This document shows, piece by piece, positions 1 through 12,352 of a stretch of DNA of 64,000 nt (position 1 is its first letter; every line of letters begins with the position of its first letter). Under the pieces are notes generated by a model. The model worked only from the letters and a program-made list of their open reading frames with translations. It made no database searches and had not been told where the DNA came from. Made by a program: the position numbers and the translations under genes. Where the stretch lies: NCBI GenBank assembly GCA_007258455.2, contig VDFB02262657.1, forward strand, positions 1-64,000, written 5' to 3'. This DNA is from Sequoia sempervirens. Its lineage: Eukaryota > Streptophyta > Pinopsida > Cupressales > Cupressaceae.

Positions 1-3000
1 TAGCTAAAATATAGCTCTTCCAAGTTTAGCAAAACCACCAAATTAGAAAAAAATCACTAAAATTCTACCAAATTTGCATGAAGGCCGAGAAGGGGTAGGT
101 GTAGTAATTTAAAGGTTTTAATATTAATATTAATATATTTTTTTTTTAACAATTTTTTAAAAAAATTTAAGAAAAGGCCTAAAAAGAGCTAAATGGGAAG
201 AGGGGATCAAGGGGTTGAAGCCATACCTTGGACCATTTCTAATGGGTTTGTTCCTTGTACTAAGGCGCGGGGTCTTGGTCCAAGGGACTCCCTCAGCTTG
301 TGCACGGGTGCCTTATGTAGGTACCCTATATGAGCCTATGTAGGGATAAATTCCCTTTAGTTTTTTTTTTTACTTTTCAAGTTTTCAATTTAAAAAAAAA
401 CAATGATTTTTTTAAACAATATTTCATATTTTACAACACAATTTTTTTTATTTAAAAAATAAAATCCATACCATATGTTATGCAAGTGAGGCATTAAGGC
501 TATTTTTCTATAATTTTTTTGCCCCAAAATTAACTTTCTCCAAAATTGACAAATTTTATATGGAAATAGGGGTTTTTGGGCCTTTTTACTCAATGGTAGG
601 GTCTTTTTGGCCTCAAAATGTCCTGAAAGAACAACTACCCACCGGATCTAGCAATAGAACCTCTACTATAAACCTTCATAGATTTTACCACTGATGTTTA
701 GTTTGAATGAAACAATAGGTGAATTTAACTTTCTCAACCACTTTGAACTCAATAGGGAGCTCAAATTTTCTCTAGGAAGCTTTTAATGCCTAAAATTGGT
801 AAGATTAAACAAGGAAGCCCCTCAAAACTGAAATTTCTTTCAATCTTTTTTAATTCTCCAAATCATGATCAGATGCAAGAGAAGAGTGTACTTTTACATT
901 AAGAATAAATGACTCTAGATTTCCTAAATAAATTGCTAACCCACAACTCACATCTAGCTCTTATACCTTGTTTTTGGCTATGAAACAACCCATGATACAA
1001 ATGATTGAAGGAAAGTAAGATAAAAATTTACAGATGAATAAAATAAGCACTCCCTTAGCACTGAACTAGTACTAGTGAACTAGTCAAGGGAGTGGTGATT
1101 GCTTTATTATAGATAATTAAGGGAACGCAATTCTACAAGGAGTAATAACTCGCAACTACTCAAAATAGGTGAAAGTTTTACATTCTTGGTAAATTCCATA
1201 TTACATGGTTACACCTACTCAGTTAAAGACAAATAAATTGTTATGAGAGATGGCAGATAAATTCAAAAAAGGGTGTGAGACTCAACTAACCAAAGCTAGG
1301 TGCGAGTGACACATATAACTAATGGATTTTGCCATGTGTTCTTATATTAACCATGTCTAGTATAACCTAATCTGAAAGATTAATAATATGTTTAAGAAAA
1401 ATAAATAATCGAACATAAGGAAAATAATAAACCTAAACTAACATGTGATAATGTTTTGTGGAAAAAAATCATTTCACTTTTAAAACTAATATCTACTTAA
1501 TAACAATCTATAAGTATGAAATATCTACACTTGTAATGTCAATATGTTGGAATTTCATAGGGTTCACTACTCTATGAATATGAACATTAATTTATCTTCT
1601 CATAAATTTTACATTATACCTATATAATTAAATAAATTATGTGTTTCTCTTTGAGAGAGGTAATATCAGCATTTTTCCACTTCATAGGGAGGTAATATGA
1701 CATTAACAATTGCTTTAAATTTTACTAGGTAATTATTATAGCTCTCCAATATTAACATCTTCGTTAGTGATTTCTTACTAGATGATGAACTTAAATTTTT
1801 TATTATTGATAATATAAAAAACAAAGGCTCAATTTCAATGGGGTTATGCTTAAATGGAAACACCATATGATTCTCAAGATAGAGATCCATGTTTGAATCC
1901 CCAAAGTGACATCTTAAGTTGGAATTATAAGTGACAGTTCTTAGATTTTCATTGTGGCTTCTTAATTAAATAAAGTTGATTAAGTGGTTCTAAGTTGAAT
2001 GTGTTGAAGGAGAGGAGTTCCCTTTTGTGACCTCCACTCATGTGAGGCCAGTCTAAATAATCCCTCCTTTCCCATTAAAAAAATAATTAGAACAAAAACT
2101 CAAAAATTAAATAGAAATTTATCAATAGCCTTATCCAAATGGATTTTATGAAGTTCCTTTATAATGTTATATTCTGCAAATAAAAAAATGTACAACATGA
2201 GACTATATATTATTGATTTATTTCCTATTACTTAATAAATGAAATCCATTGATTTTAAGCTACTTGAGCTCGTAAATTTTATATTATAGACTACCCCTCT
2301 CATGTTAAATAAAATTATTTATATCTTGAGAGAGGTTAAATCTCATTTGAGGATAATACTTTTTATGGTAGATTTCCAACAATATTAATTTGCAGAAATC
2401 TTCTATATAAATATAAGAATTATATTGGTTCTCAGTAGAATTTGAACATTGATATATAACTTTCAAAGCCTTATTGTGATTTTAGATTATATCAACCCTT
2501 AGTATACTTTCTTTCACCATGTTAGTCCCTAAATGGGCCATCTAGAGTTTCATGACTTTTACTCATAATCCTAATATTACTGGGATCCTTTTAAGAATTT
2601 TAGGATTTGGTTTTATAAATTTGATAGATTTATATATATTTTATTTACATTCGTTGAACAAGTTGAGGTTTAGTAGAATGCTAAATAGTATACTTAACAA
2701 TATTGTGATATTAATGCTAACCTTAATATTAATCTTCGACTTTTGTGATATGAAGATAACATGAATGTTATAATATAATAAATGGAAATTATATGAAATT
2801 TATTATAGCACTTTGACAATATCTACAACATTGGCCCTAAACCTTAGTGCTAATTCATGATCCAATGATCCTATCTATAAATTGACCTCTCATTTAGTAC
2901 ATGATATTTCATATTTTATTTTTTGAAATAAGAAAACTATAATTATAAAAATACATTATTTCATTTATTTTAGATTTCTACAAATGATATCTTCTTTATA

Positions 3001-3008
3001 TTATTTTT

Positions 3009-3093
3009 AAATTAAATTATGAATTGATATATTTAGTAGCATATAAAGCATTTTATGTTTAAATTAAATTATGAATTGATATATTTAGTAGCA
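3009..3093. repeat. 33-bp direct repeat, two copies, period 52
   Basis: A 33-base segment containing GAATTGATATATTTAGTAGC occurs identically at 3009-3041 and 3061-3093. It is a simple local tandem duplication in AT-rich spacer DNA with no sign of function. Confidence 0.9.
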
Positions 3094-3643
3094 AGTAACA
3101 CATATGTTAATTTCTTTGAATATTTATTTAATAAAATTTTAAGTGATTGGAAATATTTTTTGGTAAAAGTATGAGCAGAATAATGGGAAAGTATCAAAAG
3201 TTTGGTGTTTCTATTGGAAACCACAAACCATCATCAGAAAATTTAGAGGTACGATTCATTTCTTTCAATTTTGTGATATAATAATTAAAAATAATTAGAT
3301 GGTAACATGAAGCTTTTTCTATTTAAATTAATTTTTTTAATTCTAGTTATGAAAATTTATTGTGTTAACATTTAGTCTTATTGTATTCCTTCAAATATTT
3401 TATGGAATCAGTAGGTATTAATAATTTTAAAAAATAATTTTGTAGCAAATGATAATTTGAGTGATCAATCGACTAGAAATAAATAAAAAAATTATTTTGG
3501 AACAAGGTATAAGTTTCTTGGGAAGAAGAAATAGAAGATAATATTTTATATATTTTTTCCAACATTTCATGTTTAATTATAATAAAAAAAATGATTTCCC
3601 ACTAATAATATATTTTTCTTTTCCCTCGAATATATTTACATAT

Positions 3644-3757
3644 CTAGATTATATAGATCTCTCATGTACTATCCTAAATCAATCTAGTCTCTAAAATAAT
3701 ATATTTGTACATAACTAGATTATATGGATCTCTCATCTACTATCCTAAATCAATCTA
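3644..3757. repeat. 43-bp direct repeat, two copies, period 71
   Basis: A segment beginning CTAGATTATA and ending CAATCTA occurs at 3644-3686 and 3715-3757 with only two or so differences. It is a local duplication with no coding content. Confidence 0.85.
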
Positions 3758-4084
3758 CTAGCAGTGTAAGGATCTTAACGTTATTATAGATAATAGTATA
3801 CAAACTTGTATGCTTGTGAGTTTTTTCTGAGTGGAGTACTAAGATAGTAAACTCATCAGTCTAGTTAGTTTGTTCTTTAGTGAGTGGTAAGATGGAAAAT
3901 TAGCAAGTGTACTTATTTATTTTAATTAAGTTTGATAGAGGAATATGGTTTGTATGCTCAAAAACCATAGTTTGGACATTCTCTTTTCACCTATTTAATG
4001 TTAGATTCCCATAGGTAAATTTTGAACGATAATTGAACATCCTTGAGAGCAATTTAAAAGGATTTTTAGTGGATTTGAAGGGAA

Positions 4085-7084
4085 AATTTAAATAAGCATC
4101 ATGTTGGGGTCTCATACCCCATTACCTTTGGATAGCGGATGTATTCTTGCCCTTTTGTCCCATACACGAAAAACTCAGTGAAGGAGCTTGCAGAATATAA
4201 CCTTCAGCTACACATAGAGAGGGGAGGCCTAGATCCCCTAGGCAAATTGAAGAATTAAGTTTGGAGGCAGTATGCCCATAGGCCACACATTGAAGATTTA
4301 TGGGCCAACTGCGATGATGATCATGAGGTCCAAAGGCGGCATTACATGAGAATGACTTCCAAGTTCGTAAAACTCATTAATCTATACCCAGTCCTAGATC
4401 AAATTGTTGAATATGACAATATTCTTGATGAAAGGTATAATGCTCTAATCAATGTGCAATTTCCCATCATTGACTGGAATGACCCAGAGGTAACAAACTT
4501 GAATGTTGTCACCCACCTAGTGGAGCAAAGAACAAAGAAGTGGCTAGATGACCAAGTAGTCCGACTGCATGAACAAGGCGTAAAACTAACTTATGGGGAT
4601 CTCAAAGATGAGACAGAAAGTGAAATAGATAGTGGCACTGATGCAGGCTCTTCAAGTCAGGCTCCTAACTTTCCATCTATCACAAGATCAAGGAAGAGGA
4701 AGGATACATCTGAGCGATAGCCAAAATAGAAGGTAAACACTCAGAAGTCAATTAATGGGCAGAGGCAACCAAAGAAACCAAAGAGGACGTGAGTTTTTGT
4801 CCCCAATATGCCTAAAGAAGAGGAAGAAGTTGAATGACCACTATTACCACCACCCGCCACCTCTGCGCTCCCATCAGCCACTATCATTGCACCATCCCCT
4901 TCCACTCCTCAATCACTTCCTATCTCATCTCTATCTACTGTGGACATCTCTGACCACCTCACCTATGCTTCTCTGACTACTCTTGTGGTTGTACTTGATT
5001 CCTCTTCTTCCACCACTTCCCCATTGTTGTCTTCTTTGCTTTCACCCTCGTTGCCAACTATTTCCACTATGTTGCCTTCTCTTTCCACAACCTCCATGGC
5101 ACCTCTTACATTACCTAACACTTTTGCTTCATGTTTTCAAAATTTTCCACCTCAGTTCTTTGAGGTTATTATGAAACCTCAAGTCAAAATGCTCATGGCC
5201 CAACTAGTTGCTACCTTGCCTCTCCCTCCACCTCCTATTGAGCCACCCAAAATGGAGGCTACCATACAAATTTTTGAAGAAATGGAGAGGCTAAGTGTGA
5301 AGAAGCCAAAAGAAATAATAGAGGATATTGTTGAAGAACCTGAGGACTCTGATCGTGAGGACTACTTTAAGCATCCTAAGGGAGGAATAAGGGTTGATTT
5401 GGATGAAGTAGCCTCTAAGGAGGAAGGGAAACAAATGCCCAAGGGTGGGGATGTAGTTAAGTTTGATGCTTACTACGATGTTGAAACTTTAGATTAGGAA
5501 CTTGAAGGAGAGAAACCTGAAGAACATCATTCAAATGAAGGGAAAAATGATATAAATATTGATATAGAGAAAATTGGTGAGCCCCTAGAAACTAGCCAAG
5601 ACAAGGGCCTGTAGCATAAGGAAGTGCCTCTGAAAGGAGAGCGAGAGAAATATGAAGAAGAAGAAGAGAAAATAGAGGGAAAAGATGTTGAACCCAATAA
5701 AGGTCGTGAAATTGAGCATGAAGAAGCTAAAGAGGTAGTGCAAGAAGAAAACGTTGAGAGGAACATGTAGAGTCTATTGAGGCAAGCAAGGGAAAGGCAA
5801 TATTGTAAGAAGAGGAATAGAGGAAAGAAGAGGAAAATACTGAAGATGCTCTTGGACACAATGAGGAAGAAACTTTAAAAGAGAAAAGGGAAGGGGAAGG
5901 TAATGAATTCACCACTACATCCCCAGACCATTGAAAAAAAGTTTCATCATGGTTGGAGGAACAACTGAAAAGAAAGGCTCATGTGCTCATTGATCCGAAG
6001 GCCTGCCTAGAGGAAATACTGGCACACACGTAGGTGGAGACTCAAAAATAAAAGAAGCCAGAGATCAGGTTGCATATCACCATTGATGCTTCAGGCTCTA
6101 GAATATTGTAGGTAGCTACTCTTGCAACAGACAAGGATGCAGAGGCTCTTGAGGGAAAACACTACCACATGACCACCATCAATTTGGGCCCAGCATATTG
6201 AGCTCATAATATTGATGAATTCCAAGGATCTATCTCTACCATCCTCCAAAAAATAAATAAAGATCAATCAATAAAGAAAGAGTTGAAATCACAAGTGGCA
6301 GAACTAACTACCTATATGCAACAATGGACAACATCGGGAGAAGAAGCTCCAATGGAATTTCCTGCGCCTACACTACTATCAAAAGAGGAAGTGAAGAAAA
6401 CGAAAATGATGAGGAATTGGACCAAGTCTAGTTTTGACTGGTTCAAAAGAGTCATTGACATGGGAGACAAGGGCATCCATTGCACAACCAAGATGCATAA
6501 TGAATATTGGGTTTTGTAGAAGGAAGTGGAGCAAGAGATTGAGATTTATAAAGAATTTCTCGAGCTTTATAGAATCATGTACCCAAAGCTGGAGAGCATT
6601 CTCAAGCTCTCCCGAGAGATCTGGGAACAAGAGTTATCCCTTAATAAAGAGGACCACTAGCTACCTGAAGCATGGCTACTAAATTTTGAATACGAGAAAT
6701 GAGTTCTAGAGAAGTGTCTCATGGAATTAGAGGCTAGCTAATCATGAGCGAATTGTAGATCATAGGGCTGAATGCGATGAATTCTTAAAGCCTATGACAG
6801 GAAATGAGATGCCCACACTAGAACTAGATTAAGAGGCTATCAAGTGTGAGTTTCACAAGAGAATGGAGCAAGGAGCCGATGATACATTGTCGGCAGACTT
6901 CATGGATTTTATTTCACGAGCCTTCTCAAAGTCGAAACAATTGATCAAAGTAGGACCAGAGTGCATAAAGCATAGGGATCAAATGGTGGAAGGAGTCAAA
7001 AGGGTTGCCTTCCAGATCTCTAAATCTGAATTCTCTGAAGAAAATAAGTTGTTGGCTATCTATGATGAGCCTAGCCTAAGCTGA
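4085..7084 (+). pseudogene. broken family-E ORF (unknown function, acidic coiled-coil)
   Basis: A long, decayed coding region. The best-preserved part (4250-4720) contains HIEDLWA followed about 60 residues later by DWNDPEVTNL. The minus-strand ORF at 29,569-32,865 has HIEDFWA and DWSEPEITNL at the same spacing, so the two are homologues. A proline/serine/threonine-rich linker (4800-5170), a glutamate/lysine-rich region (5270-5900) and a stretch with DASGSRIL (about 6085), matching DEDGSRML in the minus copy, follow. At least two frameshifts and about a dozen in-frame stops, mostly TAG, break it. The N-terminal third of the minus copy is missing. No catalytic motif of Gag, Pol or a transposase is visible. 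I infer a transposon-borne accessory protein. It lies just upstream of the family-E LTR-like unit but is separated from it by about 260 bases without a polypurine tract. Confidence 0.6.
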
Positions 7085-7346
7085 CTCAAAAACTCTTCTT
7101 TGTTCCCTTGAAATTTTGTCAAACAATTTAAATGCAAACTCCCAGCTTGCTAGTTTATGTGATCAGATGGACATGTTCTTTGAAAATTGATTATTGAATG
7201 CTTCCAATACTTGAAATTCAATACTACTATGCATAAATTAACATCCAAAGGCATGAATGACTTCTATAAATCATCTACAATGCATATCAATGACTTCTAA
7301 GTGTGAAAATATGCACCTACAACCAACTGGTATTTTGTCTAATATG
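7085..7346. other. non-coding gap before family-E unit
   Basis: No ORF, no purine-rich tract and no repeat that I recognise. The absence of a polypurine tract directly before 7,347 argues against this being a normal internal-region/3'-LTR junction. Confidence 0.5.
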
Positions 7347-7655
7347 TGTTCTAACCTTTTCACACATCGCCCCATTGCAAATGGGGACTCCCTAATTTTT
7401 GCTTCGTTTGGGTCTTTTGGCCTGATTTTAGTTGGTTTTCCTATTGTCTCTTTATTGTTCTATTTGTCTTTCCAGGGATGTGCCCATCTTTGAGCTTAAA
7501 CTTGAAATTTTGGCGAAGTCTAAGAATTAGGGTTTTCTTTCTTCTAGTCAGTTTGAAGTCAAATGGAGTGAATAAATTGAAATCTAAGCTTGGCATTGCA
7601 GTCGGCATGCTTCCAACAAGTCCCTAGCAAATGTTTATCGAATTTTGACAACTTA

Positions 7656-8592
7656 CTATTTTTAGTAAGTACCTAATTTGGGACATTTTTCTCAGCATAT
7701 TTGAAGTTCCGATCGTTACATTGCATCCAAAGCACGTCAAGCTATTTATCTGCAAATTTTGAGCCAGAACGAACAACTTTCTATTTTTAGCAAGTTCACC
7801 TTCAGAAGTAGATTTTAGGGTTTACATGCGAAGTTTTTCAATGCCTGTTTGGAGAATATTTTTGGGTTTTCTAAGACCTACGCGATGATATAACATGCAA
7901 GATGAGATGATAACTTTCAAAACTTAGCCTTCAGAGGCTGATTTTAGGGTTTGTGTGTTGAAATTTTCTACGCATGTTTGGACATTCTTTTTGGGTTTTT
8001 CAGAAGCTTCGCAGTGATGTAACATGCAAACCAAGATCAAGACCTTTTTGCAGAGCCATCTTTAGAGGCCATTTTTAGGGTTTGCAGGTAGGACTTTTCA
8101 ACGCATGTCAGGTTATTCTTTATGGGTTTTTGAAGAGCTACGTAGTGATGTGACATGCAAGCAGAGTTGATCACTTTTTCAGAGACTTACTATTTTTAGT
8201 AGGATCACTTCGGCAGCTGCCCAACACCTCAGTATCACGAACAGAGAAAAGTGCAACAAAAACGGGGTCAAACGAAGGTCATTTGATTGACATGCAAGTC
8301 ATATTAGGGTTTCTAGCTTTGGGATCCAAAATGAGGGGTCAAACGCCAGAATCTCTGAAAACCGGTGTATCCCACTGCAATCAGTATCTTTCAAGCTATC
8401 CATTGGTAAAATTTGAAGGTAATTGGAGCACTTACTATTTATAGTAAGGCACTCCAGAAACAGGCTATAAATAGTAAGTCAGCAATAGGCGCCAATGTGA
8501 ACAGGTAAGTCATCCCATGAGGATCACACCAGCTAGATTTCAAGTTAAACGGAATTGTGGAAGTCTCAAAATTAGGCAGTTGCTATAAATAG
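7656..8592. promoter_or_regulatory. cluster of six CTA(A/T)4TAG boxes
   Basis: Exact boxes lie at 7656-7665, 7781-7790, 8190-8199 (all CTATTTTTAG), 8435-8444 (CTATTTATAG), 8465-8474 and 8583-8592 (both CTATAAATAG). Several sit in a larger palindrome, for example ACTTACTATTTTTAGTAAGT at 7651-7670. The consensus is that of MEF2-type CArG boxes, bound in plants by MIKC*-type MADS-domain complexes (established for Arabidopsis pollen). Function here is inference. Confidence 0.6.
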
Positions 8593-8734
8593 TAAAACAA
8601 CTCCAGAAACATGCTAAAATTTCAAATCAATCCAAGCTTGAGAAGGGTGAAAATCAGAGACTTATTAAATATAGTAAAACAGGAACGAGCAAGCCAGAAA
8701 AATGCCTAAGTCTGAGAAAATTCCTTCACCCCCC

Positions 8735-10070
8735 ATGAAATGCGCCCAAGATGAGGCTGGCTGAAGTATGAAAAGGTTTTAGTTGTTGAAATTCCTGCTC
8801 ATAATCTCAAATGCGCCCTCAAGGAGAAATAGAGTTGATAAAAAATTTCTAAGTCTGAAGAAATTCCTGCAGGACCCCCTAAATGTGCCCTGTCATGAAG
8901 GGAGGTGAAAAAAGAAGAAGTTAAATTCCTATTGGGGTCATGAAATGTGCCCTCATGTCAAGGAAGGTGATGGAAAATAAGCTAAGGCATGAAATTTCCT
9001 CCTCCTACCCTCAAATGTGCCCAAGATGGAGTAAGGTTGAGAAAAGTTTCCAAAGCAAGTCAAAGTTCCTCCTTGACCCCTTGAATGCGCCCAACTTGCT
9101 AGGCTATGGAGTGTGAAGAAAAAATTTCTAAGTATGGAAGTTCCTGCAGACCCCCCCAAATACGCCCAAACTTGGAGGAAGCCTTGAAATTTCTCTAAGT
9201 ATGCAAAATGGAAGTTGGACCTCTCATATACGCCCTAGCAACATGGTGGAGCTTGAAAACTTTCTAAGTGTTGTAAATTGAAAGCTTGACCCCCTATATG
9301 CGCCCAAGGAGAAGAGGAGGTAATTGAAAGTTGACTAAGTCCGAAAAATTGGAAGTAAGGACCCCTATATGCACCCTAGGTAGATTGGATGCCATAAGGA
9401 AAGTTTCTAAGGCTTGAAATTTGAAGTAGCCACCTCCATATGCACCTAGCTAGAAGAGAAGCTTCAAAAATTTTCTAAGTTATGAAGATTGGAAGCTCAG
9501 GGTCCTAAATGCGCCCAACCTTGAGGAGAAGAATGTTGAAAATTTATAAGGAAAACAAAATCAAAGCTTGAAGGGTCATATGCGCCTAAGAGTTGAAGAG
9601 AAAGTTTTATATTTTCTATTTGTTCAAAACTTGAAGAAGTTACCTCTATATGCACCTTGACTTATGGGAGGAGTTGGAAAATGTTCTACGTATTGGAAAC
9701 TTGAAGCTTAGACCTCCAAATGCACCCTTGACTTGGAGAAGCCTTGGAAAATTTTCTGTCTAAAATGGAAGTATGACCCTCCATATGCGCCCAAGCTTGA
9801 TAGGTCATGGAGAAATTTGTCTAAGGCATTAAAGGTGGAAGTAGGGGTCTCTAAATGCGCCAGCTTCAAGGAGAAGAGTCTAAGTGTTAAAGACTAGAAG
9901 CTCCTCTAGTCAAATGCACCTAACCTCTATGTGGATAAGTTGAAAACTTGCCTAAGACATGTAAAGTGGAGGCACCTAGGGTCAATTACGCCCAAGATGA
10001 TGTGTTAGCTGGAGAATTTTCTAAGTGTTGTAAAAATGGCAGTAGGTACATGAAAATGCACCCACTTTGA
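8735..10070 (+). repeat. degenerate ~70-bp minisatellite, about 20 units
   Basis: A core resembling ATGCGCCCAAG recurs at near-regular steps (about 8740, 8810, 8880, 8941, 9013, 9083, 9157, 9224, 9295, 9366, 9433, 9507, 9578, 9647, 9717, 9781, 9853, 9923, 9984, 10054). Between cores each unit carries a variant of TTTTCTAAGT and a purine-rich GGAAG stretch. Looser units continue to about 10,650. Stops occur in all frames, so it is not protein-coding. The same array, inverted, is present in the other family-E copy. Confidence 0.9.
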
Positions 10071-11089
10071 AATGGTGATTTGAAAATTTTCTTAAGGAAA
10101 GGAAAACACAAAAGGAAGATAAACTTTGCTGATGAAATATTTTTCTAAGGTTGAAAATAAAAAATTAAATGTACCCCTTCGTCTGTATACACATGGATTT
10201 TGCATTCTCTGAGGGGAATTTTCTTCTGGGTATTGAATACATTCAACGAGGGGATGATTTTGATGTTTTTCACACCTTGCCAGAGATTTTAAAGTGAAGA
10301 TTTTAACTAGGCGCCTAGTTGATGAAATTTTCTAGGCAGAGGAAATAAAATTTTCTAAGTCAAAGAGAGTTTTATTGAAGATGGATGTTGGGCTGGTGAT
10401 TGATAAGATTTTCTAAAGGGGGATAAAATTTCCTAGAACTCATATGGGTAAAATTGTTCTAAGGCATGCAAAATACCTGGGACACATCAAATGCACCCAT
10501 AGGCAGGTCTGATGATTGAAAATTGTTCTTAGTATGAGGAAGTTGAATAAACTCCTCTCATTTGCAAAGTGGAAGAAGTGGAGAAAAACTAAATCATGAA
10601 AGTTTGTTGCTCAACTGTTAAATGCACACAAGTGTTGAAAGGATATGAGGGAGGAAAAGTTTACTAGAGGAAAAGGATCCAAAGATCACTCAGACCTTGG
10701 AGATCAAAGCATGAAAATCAGGTAAGTGAGGTGAATTTATATTATGAAGTGTTTTGATGCTCTTCTCCTTGCTTGTTTTGTATGATGAACACCAAGGCCA
10801 AGGCATGATGACTTGGGGGGATGGAGCAAGTACTTGGAGGAACTGGCTAACTGTTGACCCAATATGCACTCAAATCGGGAAGGTGAATGCCAAAGGAGAA
10901 CGGGTCGAGTCTAGGATTGGAGAATCCTTCAGGATGAGGATGAAGAAATGATGAATTCCTAGGCGTTAAAGAGTCATCTTCAAGCACTAAAACACCCTCA
11001 AGGCTAAGGATGAGGAGTGAACAAAAGGCTTCAATGTTAAAGAATGACAACATAATGGGCTAAAGAGCGAAGCAGAGAAATTATCCTTA

Positions 11090-11345
11090 AGTGTAAAGTC
11101 CTTCAATGACCCAAAAGATGTTCTCCAGCGTGCTTCGTAGAACTCAAGATGCAGTGGCAGGAAGGAGGAAAATCACCATCAAATAGGTTAAAAAGTTACA
11201 ACCTTGAAGTTTCAGATTGAGAACGTGCCTACCATACCCTTTCAAGAAGCCACGATGATTAGACTCATCCAGTTTGCGGTCAAGAAGAAGAACAAGAACA
11301 ATGTGAATGTGTTTCCAGATGAGAGTCTTCTAGAAGGATGGTGGA
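11090..11345 (+). pseudogene. residual C-terminus of the family-E LTR ORF
   Basis: With one frameshift this stretch reads LKFQIENVP followed by QFAVKKKN and DESLLE. These match LEFQLDHIP, DFAVKEKE and DDLLE at the end of the minus-strand ORF (29,569-29,700). It ends about 120 bases before the TATA box, as in the other copy. The rest of the ORF is missing from this unit, so the LTR once contained it and lost most of it by deletion. Functional product: none expected. Confidence 0.6.
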
Positions 11346-11467
11346 CATTAATTGCTCATTTATTACTCCACTCTTCTTAGTGGCAGTTTTTAGGGTTAGG
11401 GCTTATATGGCTCAATCTGAGCCCTTCATTGTAATTGAATCTAAGCCATCCATTGGACTGGGCCAAC

Positions 11468-11474
11468 TATAAAA
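11468..11474 (+). promoter_or_regulatory. TATA box of family-E unit, plus copy
   Basis: CTATAAAAGGGG at 11,467-11,478 is conserved in the inverted copy (29,395-29,407, minus strand) within well-aligned flanks, supporting a real core promoter. Transcription would start about 30 bases downstream. Confidence 0.7.
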
Positions 11475-12352
11475 GGGGCATCCCTCCTCATTTTTACCTC
11501 AGTAGAGATTAGATTAGACATAGAAAGCATTAGAGAGATAGCCTAGAGTTAGCATATCTGATAGATTGATAGCATAGTTTGAAAAAGGAAAGTTTTTCCT
11601 TTGAAAGCTTTGTAAGAAATTGTTGTGATGATGATCTCATCTTTTGTTGTGAGTAGCTAGCGAGGTTTCTTCATCTTCTACTTCAAGTAGTATTTTAAAG
11701 TAAAAATATTTTGTTTCATGCAAGTAGTAGATAGTAACTGTGGAATGTGGTCTTAAATTTGAGCAATCTTCATCTATCCATACCACTAGTGATCTCACTG
11801 ATGGTGAGTTCTCCTTGCATGGTCAACTGGAAATTTGTGGACTTAACTTCGATTGCGATCTTCATGTTGGTATGTGTTGTCATGATGGTGTCTTCATTGT
11901 TGAATTGTAATATGAATATATTTAGTTATTCCCTTTGAAGATTGCACCGGTTCTGTGGAATCTATCCGAAGTGAGGCAAAGTGGAATTTGATTGAGGCTT
12001 GTGAAAATTGATCTCCATGTCCCACACGTAGATTAGTCAATAGTATCTTCTATCCCTGCATCCTTTTAAATTCAATACTTCTTGGTTAGTTTAAGAAATA
12101 TGAGCTTCGCTGATAAATCCTTTGAATCCTGAAAACCCCTTCCTCTTGAGTGAAGAATTACATAAGTCCCCTTGAAATAACAGCAAATCACATCAAACCA
12201 ACTGAGACTATCCACTGTATGAAGGAACCTTGGAGTTGAATGCATGATCTTTCTAGCAATCTTAGCATGTAGGAGATTTTGTTCAAGAGAGAATAGGGTA
12301 GCCGTTGGTAACTTTATTCTGTGTTGGTGCGGTCACAAAAAACACATCAACA

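Larger units (their letters stand above)
1..4084. other. AT-rich intergenic spacer
   Basis: Very AT-rich DNA with many homopolymer and TA runs. The longest open frames are under 80 codons, have no recognisable motif and look like chance. A slightly GC-richer patch at about 180-350 could be a remnant of an old repeat, but I cannot place it. Two short direct duplications (listed separately) are the only clear structure. Confidence 0.7.
7347..12352 (+). mobile_element. family-E giant LTR-like unit, plus copy
   Basis: The unit starts TGTTCTAACCTTTTCACACA and ends CACATCAACA, giving TG...CA termini typical of an LTR. The start was fixed by comparison with the inverted copy, whose edge (TGTTGTGACCTTTTCACACA, read on the minus strand from 36,090) falls at the same place. 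In order it holds a cluster of CTA(A/T)4TAG boxes, a 70-bp minisatellite, the decayed tail of an ORF, a TATA box at 11,468 and about 0.88 kb of transcribed-type sequence. I see neither a primer site after 12,352 nor a clean target duplication, so it could be a solo LTR or a truncated element. Length about 5.0 kb. Confidence 0.7.

Noticed and set aside
5527..5915. Serine/phenylalanine-rich minus-strand ORFs
   Set aside because: Complement of the glutamate/lysine-rich (GAA/GAG) coding of the E-type pseudogene. A typical low-complexity shadow.
8735..10070. Regularly spaced repeats resembling a CRISPR array
   Set aside because: Units are about 70 bp, degenerate along the whole unit and without distinct conserved repeats and unique spacers. 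The context is a plant LTR with no cas-like genes. It is a minisatellite.
7347..12352. Family E as a DNA transposon with terminal inverted repeats
   Set aside because: The termini share only TGTT/AACA plus weak A/T-rich similarity. A TATA box, TG...CA ends and unit size fit an LTR better, though a missing target duplication leaves some doubt.
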